Shown: one piece after another, positions 35,053 through 43,082 of the stretch
Numbering within the stretch: the first letter of the stretch is position 1
Layout: each line of letters begins with the position of its first letter
Source of the DNA: Lachnospiraceae bacterium
GTDB taxonomy: Bacteria > Bacillota > Clostridia > Lachnospirales > Lachnospiraceae
Length of the DNA: 64,000 nucleotides
Direction: 5' to 3'
Assembly: GCA_017511045.1 (NCBI GenBank)
Contig: JAFWLM010000080.1
Location: forward strand, 107,706-171,705
Notes under the pieces: model-generated
What the model was told of the DNA's origin: nothing
Database searches by the model: none
Seen by the model: only the letters and a program-made list of their open reading frames with translations
Position numbers and translations under genes: made by a program

Positions 35053-36869
35053 AACATTAAATTATCCACAAATGTATCCTGGAAATCAGGATGCGTTGCA
35101 AGCTCTAAGAACTCCACCTTTTCCGTGATCTTCTGTGCTCTTCTGTATTCAGCAAAGTTCAATGTTGCGATTTTCGATCCCTCTCCTGCCGCATTTCCGA
35201 TCATCTCGATCCGGTCTTCCAGCTGCGGCGGAATCATACCGATTGCGCAGGCACTGTGCGGATCCATATAGTTGCCAAATGCTCCGGCGATCAGAACCTT
35301 CTTGATCTCGCCGATCTTGATTCCAAGGCGGTCTGCCATCAGATCAATACCTGCAGCGATCGCACCTTTTGCCAGCTGGACCTCACGGATATCTTTCTGA
35401 GAAAGAAAGACGTTATCTTTCAGCATGATCGCCTTTCCGCTCTCCACCTTTGTCAGCCGGTCGAGGTTCGCTTTTACTGCATCGCTCGCATATTTCATAT
35501 CATCTTTTTCCGGATCAAACAGTTTGCCTGCTTCATCGATTATCTCACCTTCCAGGCAGACTGCAACGGCATCCATCAGACCGGAACCACAGATTCCCTC
35601 TGCCTTAATGTCATCGATCACATGACAGTCAAGTGTATGATCTTCAGCCAGTTTAATATGGTCGATCGCGCCGTCTTTTCCACGCATGCCGCATTCGATC
35701 TTAGCCCCTTCAAACGCAGGACCTGCGGCTGTTGAGCATGCGATCATACGCTCTTTATTTCCCATTACCATCTCGCCGTTGGTTCCGATATCAATTGCAA
35801 GGGTCAGCTCCTCGATCTCGTCAAATGCGGATGCTAAAAGCACGCCTGCCGTATCTGCGCCGACAAATCCGGCAATATTCGGAAGCATTTGGAGTTTCGC
35901 ACCGGGGTTAACGAAAATGTCCGCATCTTTTGCCCGGATAATGATTTCATCATTTACAGAGGTATTATAAGGTGCATGTACCAGAGGTTTTGGAGTGATT
36001 CCCATAAACAGATGATGCATGCAGGTATTTCCTACGATCGTAACAAGATAGATATCCTCTTTCGAAATGCTGATATCACTTAACAGTTTTGCATTATCAA
36101 TTGCTTCATCGATCAGATCATTCAGTGCGCTGCGAATGACAGATGAAAGCGCTTCCACACCATTCGCGATCGCATACTCACTTCTCGCTATGACGTCTGC
36201 TCCGTACTGGCTCTGCGGATTCAGCATACTGGAATGAGAGATTTCGTGCCCATTCTCAAGGTCCATCAGATAGCAGACAACAGAAGTCGTACCGATATCA
36301 AATGCCGCTCCATAAGGCTTGAAATCCGCCTTCGGTGCGATCAGATCAATTATTTCGTTGTTATATAAAACGGCTGTTACGTTATAATCATTTTCTTCCA
36401 GCGTATCAAATACGCGGTCGAGGATCAGCGGGTTTACCGGGATCGAATCAACATCCAGTCCGAAAGCGGATGAGACCGCTTCTTTCACACGCTGCCAGTC
36501 AGAAGAATTGTCTCCCATCTGACACCGCTCCACATGGATCAAACCGCTTCTGACAGCAGGAGAAAGCTCAATCTTTCTCTGCAGTCCGGTCTCTAAGATA
36601 CGATGTTCCGTCTCTTCTCTAATAATAAGCGTTAGATCATGTGTCACTTCCGTCTGGCAGGCCTTAACTGTCAGAACCTTAGCTGATTCGGCTTCTTCGG
36701 CACTTAAGATACCCTCTGCCACATCAACCAGGCATTTTCCGCAGGTGCCAAGCCCGCCGCAGGGTGCATCCGGGTGAAGCCCTGCCTGAATCTGAGCATC
36801 CAGATAGGTCGTTCCCGCTTCAACTTCTATTATTTTATCCATTGGTAAAATTTTAACTTGATAGCCCAT
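35043..36869 (-). CDS. Reductive activator of corrinoid proteins (RACo-type, 2Fe-2S/ASKHA)
   Basis: A 608-residue protein. An N-terminal plant-type ferredoxin domain has the 2Fe-2S cysteines in APCGGLGTCGKCLVD plus a later Cys in TVKACQTEV. The remainder is an ASKHA-fold ATPase domain (FDIGTTSVVCYLMDL, LAIDIGTNGEMVMG, IAGAFGNYMDPHSA). Known members (RACo/RamA type) reduce inactive cob(II)alamin to cob(I)alamin on methyltransferase corrinoid proteins, for example in O-demethylation and the Wood-Ljungdahl pathway. No corrinoid protein or methyltransferase is in the window, but cobalamin genes are 7 kb away. Its last bases fall within the palindromic element. Confidence 0.93.
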   Translation of the reverse strand: MGYQVKILPMDKIIEVEAGTTYLDAQIQAGLHPDAPCGGLGTCGKCLVDVAEGILSAEEAESAKVLTVKACQTEVTHDLTLIIREETEHRILETGLQRKIELSPAVRSGLIHVERCQMGDNSSDWQRVKEAVSSAFGLDVDSIPVNPLILDRVFDTLEENDYNVTAVLYNNEIIDLIAPKADFKPYGAAFDIGTTSVVCYLMDLENGHEISHSSMLNPQSQYGADVIARSEYAIANGVEALSSVIRSALNDLIDEAIDNAKLLSDISISKEDIYLVTIVGNTCMHHLFMGITPKPLVHAPYNTSVNDEIIIRAKDADIFVNPGAKLQMLPNIAGFVGADTAGVLLASAFDEIEELTLAIDIGTNGEMVMGNKERMIACSTAAGPAFEGAKIECGMRGKDGAIDHIKLAEDHTLDCHVIDDIKAEGICGSGLMDAVAVCLEGEIIDEAGKLFDPEKDDMKYASDAVKANLDRLTKVESGKAIMLKDNVFLSQKDIREVQLAKGAIAAGIDLMADRLGIKIGEIKKVLIAGAFGNYMDPHSACAIGMIPPQLEDRIEMIGNAAGEGSKIATLNFAEYRRAQKITEKVEFLELATHPDFQDTFVDNLMFES

Positions 36870-36980
36870 ATCCTTCTCCTCCGGAATATATATAACTTAT
36901 TATAAAATTACCTTGTCGCTAAGACAAGGTAATTACATATGGATTTCTATCAAAATATTTTATTTTGTTCTTTCTCGTAA

Positions 36981-37730
36981 TCAGTCATCGTCCTCATCTG
37001 ATTCAAAGATACGGTCTTTTCCCACTAAGAATGTGCAGGCACCGCAGTCATATGCGTTAATGATCACCCCATGACGTTCCTCTTCGCTGGGCTCAACTTC
37101 CCCATGCATCATGCTCTCACAGGCATCGAAGCATTCTCCGATATGATCCGGCTCCAGTTTCAGCTGTGCATGTGAAGCATAAACTGCATCAAAGCGCTCA
37201 TCCAGTTCCTGGAGTTTCATCAGACTGGCCGGATATTCATCCAGATTCCTGTGATTTCCAAACATAAAGATATCGCCGTTCTGAACGGAATCTCCTGAAA
37301 ACAGCATGCGCCTGTTCACATCAAGGATCGCAATGCTGCCATATGTATGCCCCGGAATATGGATGATCTCAAGAGGACGGTCTCCGAGATCAATGATATC
37401 CCCGTCTTTCACAGGGCGTATCTGTATATCATCCGGAAACTGGCTTCTGTACAGATCCCAGTCAGCTTCATGCATATAGAACCAGTCAAACTCCTGATTG
37501 CCATGGCAATGATCACCGTCACCGTGGGTATTTAAAAGCTCGATCAGTAATCCATCTGCTCCTGCCTCTTTCAAAATTCCGGAAGCAAGTTCTTTTACGC
37601 CATCAATATCCACGCCGGAATCGATCAGCAGTGCTTTCTCGTCTCCCTTTAAAAGAAAGAAGCGTACAAAGCCGTCCTCAATACTCCAGGTACTGTCATC
37701 AATCTGTATGATCTGGTATTGTTCTCCCAT
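36981..37730 (-). CDS. Metallo-beta-lactamase fold hydrolase
   Basis: A 249-residue protein with the MBL signature NTHGDGDHCHGNQEF (HxHxDH form with Gly at the second position), the third histidine in HIPGHTYGSIA, the Asp in FSGDSVQNGDIF and a C-terminal ASHAQL. Close relatives act as hydroxyacylglutathione- or lactone-hydrolases. It lies 112 nt downstream of the CoA-transferase terminator and has its own AGGAGG site and a TATAAT (37785-37780). In this context a lactonase or thioesterase for the aromatic pathway is possible but unproven. Confidence 0.85.
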   Translation of the reverse strand: MGEQYQIIQIDDSTWSIEDGFVRFFLLKGDEKALLIDSGVDIDGVKELASGILKEAGADGLLIELLNTHGDGDHCHGNQEFDWFYMHEADWDLYRSQFPDDIQIRPVKDGDIIDLGDRPLEIIHIPGHTYGSIAILDVNRRMLFSGDSVQNGDIFMFGNHRNLDEYPASLMKLQELDERFDAVYASHAQLKLEPDHIGECFDACESMMHGEVEPSEEERHGVIINAYDCGACTFLVGKDRIFESDEDDD

Positions 37731-37791
37731 TTCCTATCCTCCTGAAACCTGCAAGAGTCTCTTCCCAACTATCTGTTTTATTATAGCATTG

Positions 37792-37831
37792 CAAAAAAAA
37801 GAAAGAAAGAGCCGGAAAAACCGGCTCTTTC
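37792..37831 (-). terminator. Terminator of the CoA-transferase operon
   Basis: GAAAGAGCCGG (37805-37815) pairs perfectly with CCGGCTCTTTC (37821-37831), followed on the minus strand by TTTCTTTTTTTT. It lies about 37 nt after the ctfB-type stop. Confidence 0.93.
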
Positions 37832-37867
37832 GCGTATTGACAGATTGTCATTTGTTTTGAAAACTGA

Positions 37868-38533
37868 TTAAGCTTCCGGCGGCATAACCATTTCTTTGAT
37901 CTCACCGTCGATCACGATCGGAGCGCCTGTTGCAGCCTGGATATCTTCAATCGTTACTCCAGGAGCAAGCTCTCTTAATGTGAATCCTTTCTCTGTGATC
38001 TCCAGAACACCAAGTTCTGTAACGATCATATCAACTGCTCTAAGAGCGGTTGCCGGAAGAGAGATCTCCTCAAACAGTTTGTGAGCGCCTTTGTTGGTAT
38101 GCTGCATAGCAACAACAACCTTCTTAGCACCAACAACGAGGTCCATAGCACCGCCCATGCCCGGAGCCATCTTGCCCGGAATGATGTGGGATGCAATGTT
38201 ACCTACCTGGTCAACCTGAAGTGCTCCGAGAACTGTCATATCAACATGTCCGCCGCGGATGATTCCGAAAGAAGTTGCAGAATCGAAGAAAGCTGCGCCT
38301 TCATAAATATCAACGTTAACACCGCCAGAGTTAACAACGTTCGGGTCGATGTGGTCCGGTGCAGAAACACCAGCCATACCGATGATACCATTCTCAGACT
38401 GAAGAGAAATGTCGATTCCTTCCGGAACATAGTTAGCTACTAAAGTAGGAAGTCCGATACCAAGGTTAACAACATAACCGTCTTTTAATTCCTGTGCAAC
38501 ACGATAAGCAATGATTTCTTTTACGCTTGCCAT
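37868..38533 (-). CDS. 3-oxoacid CoA-transferase, beta subunit
   Basis: A 221-residue B subunit of a family I CoA-transferase. The catalytic glutamate lies in LQSENGIIG (Glu47), with NLGIGLPTL and GGAMDLVVGAKK also conserved. Family members move CoA from acetyl- or butyryl-CoA to acetoacetate or related 3-oxo acids. The start overlaps the alpha-subunit stop by one base (38533). In this cluster the likely acceptor is acetoacetate or the C6 product of the cyclase/dehydrogenase steps (inference). Confidence 0.93.
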   Translation of the reverse strand: MASVKEIIAYRVAQELKDGYVVNLGIGLPTLVANYVPEGIDISLQSENGIIGMAGVSAPDHIDPNVVNSGGVNVDIYEGAAFFDSATSFGIIRGGHVDMTVLGALQVDQVGNIASHIIPGKMAPGMGGAMDLVVGAKKVVVAMQHTNKGAHKLFEEISLPATALRAVDMIVTELGVLEITEKGFTLRELAPGVTIEDIQAATGAPIVIDGEIKEMVMPPEA

Positions 38534-39237
38534 TATTTGTCACCTCCTACTACGATATAGTCAACAAAGATGTATGGAGTCATAACATAGTCAGGATCTA
38601 ATTCGCCAACTTCAACGACTTTCTCAGCTTCAACGATAACTGTGTCAGCTGCTGTTGCCATAACAGTCTGGAAGTTCTTTGTTGTTCCTTTGAAGAATAC
38701 GTTACCTTTTTTGTCAACGATGTTTCCGCGAAGTACAGCAAATTCAGCATGAAGCGGAGCCATCATTAAGTATTCTTTACCATCAATAGTGATTTCCTGA
38801 AGAGTGAACTCACCATTTGCAATATCTGTACCAACACCGGTCGGAGTAACGATTGCACCAAGGCCTGCTCCGCCTGCACGGATCATTTCAGCCATGGAGC
38901 CCTGCGGAACCAGTTCTACTTCCATAGAACCATTGTTCATCTGCTCAGCAACCTGCTTGTTCAGACCAATGTGAGTTGCAACAAGTTTTTTCAGGGAATG
39001 GTTTTTGATCAGTTTTCCGATTCCTCTCGGAGCAACTGTTTCATTTCCATTCTCATCAAACTGCGGGCCGAAACCACCATCGTTGCAGTAGCATGTTAAG
39101 TCTTTTGCTCCACGAGCTACCAGAGCGTCCATGATGCTTTCAGCAGTACCGTTTGCCATGAAGCCGCCGACCATTACGGAAGAACCGTCTTTGATCATTT
39201 CAGCAGCCTGCTCAGCTGTGATAATTTTATCTTTCAT
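38533..39237 (-). CDS. 3-oxoacid CoA-transferase, alpha subunit
   Basis: A 234-residue A subunit with the glycine motif VGGFMANGTAE and FVDYIVVGGDK end; GTDIANGEFTL and MMAPLHAEFAVLRG are typical. Pairs with the beta subunit immediately downstream to make an AtoDA/ScoAB-type enzyme. It lies 168 nt downstream of thiolase; a stem-loop of terminator form stands between them, so it may be a separate or attenuated transcript. Strong GAAAGGAAAAT ribosome site. Confidence 0.93.
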   Translation of the reverse strand: MKDKIITAEQAAEMIKDGSSVMVGGFMANGTAESIMDALVARGAKDLTCYCNDGGFGPQFDENGNETVAPRGIGKLIKNHSLKKLVATHIGLNKQVAEQMNNGSMEVELVPQGSMAEMIRAGGAGLGAIVTPTGVGTDIANGEFTLQEITIDGKEYLMMAPLHAEFAVLRGNIVDKKGNVFFKGTTKNFQTVMATAADTVIVEAEKVVEVGELDPDYVMTPYIFVDYIVVGGDK

Positions 39238-39351
39238 GATAACTTCATTTTCCTTTCAGTTTTTCTTTTGATAGCATTTGGCCATCTTGCAAGACCTGGC
39301 CAAATTTCATATACAGCTCAAATCGCGAAAGCCCGTATATGTTTTCATAAA

Positions 39352-39378
39352 GATGCCTGCCCGCTAAGGGCAGGCATC
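39352..39378 (-). terminator. Stem-loop after thiolase
   Basis: Perfect 11-bp stem GATGCCTGCCC/GGGCAGGCATC with 5-nt loop 27 nt after the thiolase stop, followed on the minus strand by TTTATG. A second smaller stem ATTTGGCCA/TGGCCAAAT lies at 39276-39305. Termination or attenuation before the CoA-transferase genes is likely. Confidence 0.72.
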
Positions 39379-39404
39379 CCAAATGATCACGTTAGGATCA
39401 GTGA

Positions 39405-40589
39405 TTAATCTCTCTTAACAATAAGAGCCTGGCCCATACCACCACCAATGCAAAGGGTAGCAAGACCTGTCTTGGAATCTCTTCTGCCCATTTCATAAAG
39501 CAGAGTAACCAGGATACGAGCACCGGAAGCTCCAACCGGGTGACCAAGGGCAATGGCACCACCGTTAACATTAACTTTATCCATATCAAAGTTAAGTTCT
39601 TTTGCAACTGCAAGAGACTGAGCTGCAAATGCTTCGTTTGCTTCAATAAGGTCGATATCTTCGATCTTTAATCCTGCTTTTTCCATTGCTTTTCTGGAAG
39701 CCGGTACCGGACCAACACCCATGATCTTCGGATCAACTCCGCCGGTAGCGTAGGAAACGATAGTTGCAAGCGGCTTGATTCCAAGCTCGTCTGCTTTTTC
39801 CTTGCTCATAACAACAAGTGCTGCTGCACCGTCGTTGATACCGGAAGCGTTAGCTGCAGTAACTGTACCGTCTTTCTTGAATGCGGGTTTCAGTTTAGCA
39901 ACTTTTTCCATTGTGTTTCCACGGGAAAGATGCTCATCTCTCTTGAATTCGATCGGATCACCCTTTCTCTGAGGAATGATGACCGGAACGATCTCATCAT
40001 CGAATACGCCGCCATCAACAGCTTTCTCAGCTTTGTTCTGGCTTCTTACTGCGAATTCATCCTGCATTTCTCTTGTAAGTCCCCACTGCTCAGCGACGTT
40101 CTCTGCAGTGATTCCCATATGGTAATCATTGAATGCTTCCCACAGACCATCGTTTACTGTAAGGTCGATCATTTTTGCATTGTTCATTCTTGCACCCCAA
40201 CGTGCTGAAGGAACTGCATAAGGAGCTGCAGACATGTTTTCCATACCACCGCAAACAACGATCTCAGCTTCTTCTGCTTTGATCTGGTTTGCTGCAAGGG
40301 CAACAGCTTTCAGACCGGATCCGCAAACGATGTTGATCGTCATTGCAGTGCACTCAACAGGAAGACCTGCTTTGATGGATGCCTGACGAGCCGGGTTCTG
40401 TCCAAGACCACCCATGATAACGCCACCCATGATGACTTCATCAATCTGCTCCGGCTTAAGGCCTGCACGGTTAACTGCTTCTTTAATTACAGTAGCGCCA
40501 AGCTCTACTGCAGATACGTCTTTCAGGGTTCCGCCGAACTTGCCGATTGCTGTTCGGCAGGCACTGGCGATTACGATTTCTTTTGCCAT
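39405..40589 (-). CDS. Acetyl-CoA C-acetyltransferase (thiolase)
   Basis: A 394-residue thiolase. Acyl-enzyme Cys89 in [11 protein letters not shown], the catalytic histidine in [13 protein letters not shown] and the second cysteine in [11 protein letters not shown] are all present. ATG 40589 ([13 protein letters not shown]) is the start because AGGAG lies about 8 nt upstream; the frame extends to 40652 without a site. It can make acetoacetyl-CoA for butyrate, or in reverse cleave it to two acetyl-CoA. Here, between a ring-opening hydrolase and a CoA-transferase, cleavage of 3-oxoacyl-CoA is the likely direction. Confidence 0.93.
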   Translation of the reverse strand: MAKEIVIASACRTAIGKFGGTLKDVSAVELGATVIKEAVNRAGLKPEQIDEVIMGGVIMGGLGQNPARQASIKAGLPVECTAMTINIVCGSGLKAVALAANQIKAEEAEIVVCGGMENMSAAPYAVPSARWGARMNNAKMIDLTVNDGLWEAFNDYHMGITAENVAEQWGLTREMQDEFAVRSQNKAEKAVDGGVFDDEIVPVIIPQRKGDPIEFKRDEHLSRGNTMEKVAKLKPAFKKDGTVTAANASGINDGAAALVVMSKEKADELGIKPLATIVSYATGGVDPKIMGVGPVPASRKAMEKAGLKIEDIDLIEANEAFAAQSLAVAKELNFDMDKVNVNGGAIALGHPVGASGARILVTLLYEMGRRDSKTGLATLCIGGGMGQALIVKRD

Positions 40590-40681
40590 TTTTTTTCTCC
40601 TAATTATTTTATTCTGTTCAGATAGAGTCTGAAACAATCTTTCTTTCGACAATAAGTCAAGTTTTAGCCTGGCTTATCATT

Positions 40682-40718
40682 CTTCAGGTCATAGCCCTTA
40701 AAGAGCTATGACCTGAAG
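40682..40718. other. Intercistronic stem-loop, cyclase-thiolase
   Basis: Perfect 14-bp inverted repeat (CTTCAGGTCATAGC/GCTATGACCTGAAG) with a 9-nt loop between the cyclase stop and thiolase start. There is no T tract. It may protect or process the mRNA, or attenuate. Confidence 0.75.
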
Positions 40719-40737
40719 TGTTGGGTTTAAGTTTAAA

Positions 40738-41805
40738 TTATTTAGCTTTTTTAGCCGGTGCTTTTTTAGCTGCAGCTTTTTTAGCCGGTGCTTTTTCATA
40801 CATCGGAGCCGGAGCCTGCTTCTCAGTTTTTTTCTTGTTCTTCTTGAAGAAATCTCTGTCGGAGCAGCCTGTTCCACAGTATTTGTATACTCTGTCCGGA
40901 ACACCCTTGTTGATGTCTTTCTCATCGATTTCAGCTACGCAACGAGCCATGGAGCCGTCGCCCATGTACCAACGAAGCGGGAAGCAGTAGAAACGGAATC
41001 TCTTGTTGGATACTTTGTCAAGGTCACCACCAAGGTTCTCAACACCAACGATACCATGTCCGAGCATTGTCTTGTGGCATGGCTCCCATGTTCCCCAGCA
41101 GCCGATCTTCTCAAGATCACCGAATTTAGCGTCATAAGCTTTCTGGCCGTGGATTCTGATGTATTCGAATTTATCGAACTCAGCGTATGCTTCTTCACCA
41201 AAGAGTTCTTTGTACTCTTCTGTGATCGGTTTTCCGGATGCACCAAGAAGGTTCATTCTTGTCATACCGTTGTTACCCATAGCTGTGTGAAGCGGATGGT
41301 CAAGTGCCTGCATATCCATAGCTACGCACTTAACACCATATTTAACGAACCATTTACCAGCGTCAACGCCAGTACCACAGCTGTAGTGATAATATTCTTT
41401 AGAGTCATCGAATAATCTGTGCATACCTGTGTTAAGGCAAACAACCATACCCTTTAACTCTTCCGGTTTAATTTTTGCTCTCTTGCAAGCATCCTCAAGG
41501 TGCTCAGGAAGGATCAGTCCCCAACGTCCAATGTGGATTTCAAGGCAAACTGCATCACCTGTGTAAGCATCGATCGGCATTTCATGAGTATAACGAGCTC
41601 TCTTTCCATCAAACTCGAACTCCATTACGTGACGCGGAGCATCGCAGTGTGTACCTGTGTGCTGTGTGCATCCTACATACTGTGTAAGAACGCCACCTTT
41701 AGCCATTGAGTGTTTTCCCTCGATGAACGGCTTATCGAAATAAGGCCAACGCGGAATCTCACCACTAAAAGGATGTGTTAAATCAACAAAAACTTTCTTT
41801 CCCAT
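40738..41805 (-). CDS. Cyclase-family metallohydrolase, likely dihydrophloroglucinol cyclohydrolase-like
   Basis: A 355-residue member of the cyclase/kynurenine formamidase fold (PF04199). The metal motif is intact: HTGTHCDAPRH (His49, His53, Asp55, His59). Relatives hydrolyse amides or open rings; dihydrophloroglucinol cyclohydrolase (C-C bond cleavage of a cyclic 1,3-diketone) belongs to this family. Placement between a thiolase and a hydroxyacid dehydrogenase plus SDR fits ring opening. From about residue 318 there is an added Lys/Ala/Pro tail (EKAPAKKAAAKKAPAKKAK), unlike ordinary family members. Strong ribosome site. Substrate is inferred, with a different cyclic dione or an amide as alternatives. 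Confidence 0.82.
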   Translation of the reverse strand: MGKKVFVDLTHPFSGEIPRWPYFDKPFIEGKHSMAKGGVLTQYVGCTQHTGTHCDAPRHVMEFEFDGKRARYTHEMPIDAYTGDAVCLEIHIGRWGLILPEHLEDACKRAKIKPEELKGMVVCLNTGMHRLFDDSKEYYHYSCGTGVDAGKWFVKYGVKCVAMDMQALDHPLHTAMGNNGMTRMNLLGASGKPITEEYKELFGEEAYAEFDKFEYIRIHGQKAYDAKFGDLEKIGCWGTWEPCHKTMLGHGIVGVENLGGDLDKVSNKRFRFYCFPLRWYMGDGSMARCVAEIDEKDINKGVPDRVYKYCGTGCSDRDFFKKNKKKTEKQAPAPMYEKAPAKKAAAKKAPAKKAK

Positions 41806-41851
41806 TTAATTTTCCTCCATTAAGTTAAATAAGTTGCTATTAAAACCGCTT

Positions 41852-41881
41852 CGAACACATCCCTGGGCAGGAATGTGTTCG
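41852..41881. other. Intercistronic stem-loop, dehydrogenase-cyclase
   Basis: CGAACACAT (41852-41860) pairs perfectly with ATGTGTTCG (41873-41881). It lies just after the dehydrogenase gene, without a T tract. Confidence 0.7.
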
Positions 41882-41893
41882 AGAGGTTCGTTA

Positions 41894-42823
41894 CTATTTG
41901 CCGTATACCATCTTGATGAGGTATTCGTTCAGGTCTTTCTTGCTCTTTGCAATAGACTCGTCATCCCATTTCAGGAAGCCTTCGCCAGATGCAAATCCCA
42001 TTTTGCCTTCGTCGATCATCTGCTGAAGCAGTGGGCTCGGCTCATGGTTATCTGCAAGATACTTAAGAACATAGTTGTGAATGTTGTATGTAAGCTGTGT
42101 TCCAACCATGTCAGAGTTCTCGATCGGTGCAAGCTGCGGAAGACGAAGACCGAAGCTGTATTTAACTGCATCGTCAACTGTCTTAGGATCAGCGATGCCC
42201 TGCTCAACGATAGAGATAGCTTCTCTCCAAAGAGCGTGCTGCATTCTGTTTGCAACGAATCCCGGAACGTCTTTCTTGCAGTAGATCGGCTTTTTGCCTG
42301 CTCTTTCAAGAGCATCGATCGTAAGCTGCATAACTTCTTCTGTTGTATCAGCTGTCTTAACAACTTCTACCAACGGAATTAAGTGACCCGGATTCCAGAA
42401 GTGTGTTCCAACAACTCTTTCTTTGTGCTGGCACTTGGAAGCGATCTCTGTCGGGCTCATTACGGAAGTGTTTGTTGCGAAGATGCAGTCATCACGGCAG
42501 ATTCCTTCTAATTCAGCGAAGAGATCCTGCTTGGTCTCCATAACTTCTGCAACGCACTCGATGATAAGATCTGCATTTTTGAATTCTTCGCCCTTATCCG
42601 GGAATACGAAGTTGATTCTGCTCATGCGGTCTTTCACTTCTGCTTCTGTGATGATGCCTTTGTCTTTAAGCTGGTTGAGGTTATCTTCGATAACTTCCAG
42701 ACAAGGTTTTTCTCTTCTGTTCCAAATTGTAACGTTGAAATCCGGGCAGCTGGAGAATACCAGACCGATCATATTGCCCATCATTCCTGCGCCACAAATA
42801 ACGACATTTTTAACTTTTTCCAT
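41894..42823 (-). CDS. 3-hydroxyacid dehydrogenase of the 3-hydroxyacyl-CoA DH family (HOHDH-like)
   Basis: A 309-residue NAD-dependent dehydrogenase: GAGMMG Rossmann motif (11-16), NTSVMSP (Ser120), catalytic pair His141 and Glu153 in GTHFWNPGHLIPLVEVV, and a C-terminal helical domain. CoA-type enzymes of butyrate synthesis have HFFNPVPVMKLVEV-like sequence; the HFWNP...H form is the one seen in dehydrogenases for free acids (L-carnitine, L-gulonate and 3-hydroxy-5-oxohexanoate dehydrogenases). With the cyclase next to it, 3-hydroxy-5-oxohexanoate is a good substrate candidate. Assignment is by motif and context only. Confidence 0.82.
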   Translation of the reverse strand: MEKVKNVVICGAGMMGNMIGLVFSSCPDFNVTIWNRREKPCLEVIEDNLNQLKDKGIITEAEVKDRMSRINFVFPDKGEEFKNADLIIECVAEVMETKQDLFAELEGICRDDCIFATNTSVMSPTEIASKCQHKERVVGTHFWNPGHLIPLVEVVKTADTTEEVMQLTIDALERAGKKPIYCKKDVPGFVANRMQHALWREAISIVEQGIADPKTVDDAVKYSFGLRLPQLAPIENSDMVGTQLTYNIHNYVLKYLADNHEPSPLLQQMIDEGKMGFASGEGFLKWDDESIAKSKKDLNEYLIKMVYGK

Positions 42824-42849
42824 TGTAATGCATTCTCCTTAGTAATAAG

Positions 42850-43073
42850 AATTGTTAAATGCTACGTGCTTTTAGCTTTTGCTAAAATACGCTCGCTTCG
42901 CGCTTTCAGCGCTCTCGCATACGTTTTTAGCTGCTACGAAACGCTACGCACTTCGTGCTCCCGCGTTTCTATTTCCACTCCATACTTCCGCTCGCGATGC
43001 GAGCTTCGTATTACGTGGAAATAAGTTCGTCAAACAAAATCAACCTAGCAAGCAAAGCTTGCGGTTGATTTTC
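42850..43073. repeat. Palindrome-rich intergenic element between SDR and dehydrogenase genes
   Basis: The 259-nt gap holds several nested stems: GAAACGC/GCGTTTC (42938-42944 with 42963-42969) enclosing GCAC-TTC-GTGC, TATTTCCAC/GTGGAAATA (42970-42978 with 43015-43023) enclosing GCTCGC/GCGAGC, and AAAATCAACC/GGTTGATTTT (43036-43045 with 43063-43072) enclosing GCAAGC/GCTTGC. The last stem may act as terminator or attenuator. No coding sequence is apparent. Confidence 0.65.
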
Positions 43074-43082
43074 CTTTCCTCA

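Noticed and set aside
41894-42823. 3-hydroxybutyryl-CoA dehydrogenase of the butyrate pathway
   Set aside because: The active-site region reads HFWNPGHLIPLVEV rather than the HFFNPVP form of CoA-dependent enzymes, and no crotonase, butyryl-CoA dehydrogenase or etfAB genes are nearby. A CoA substrate cannot be fully excluded.
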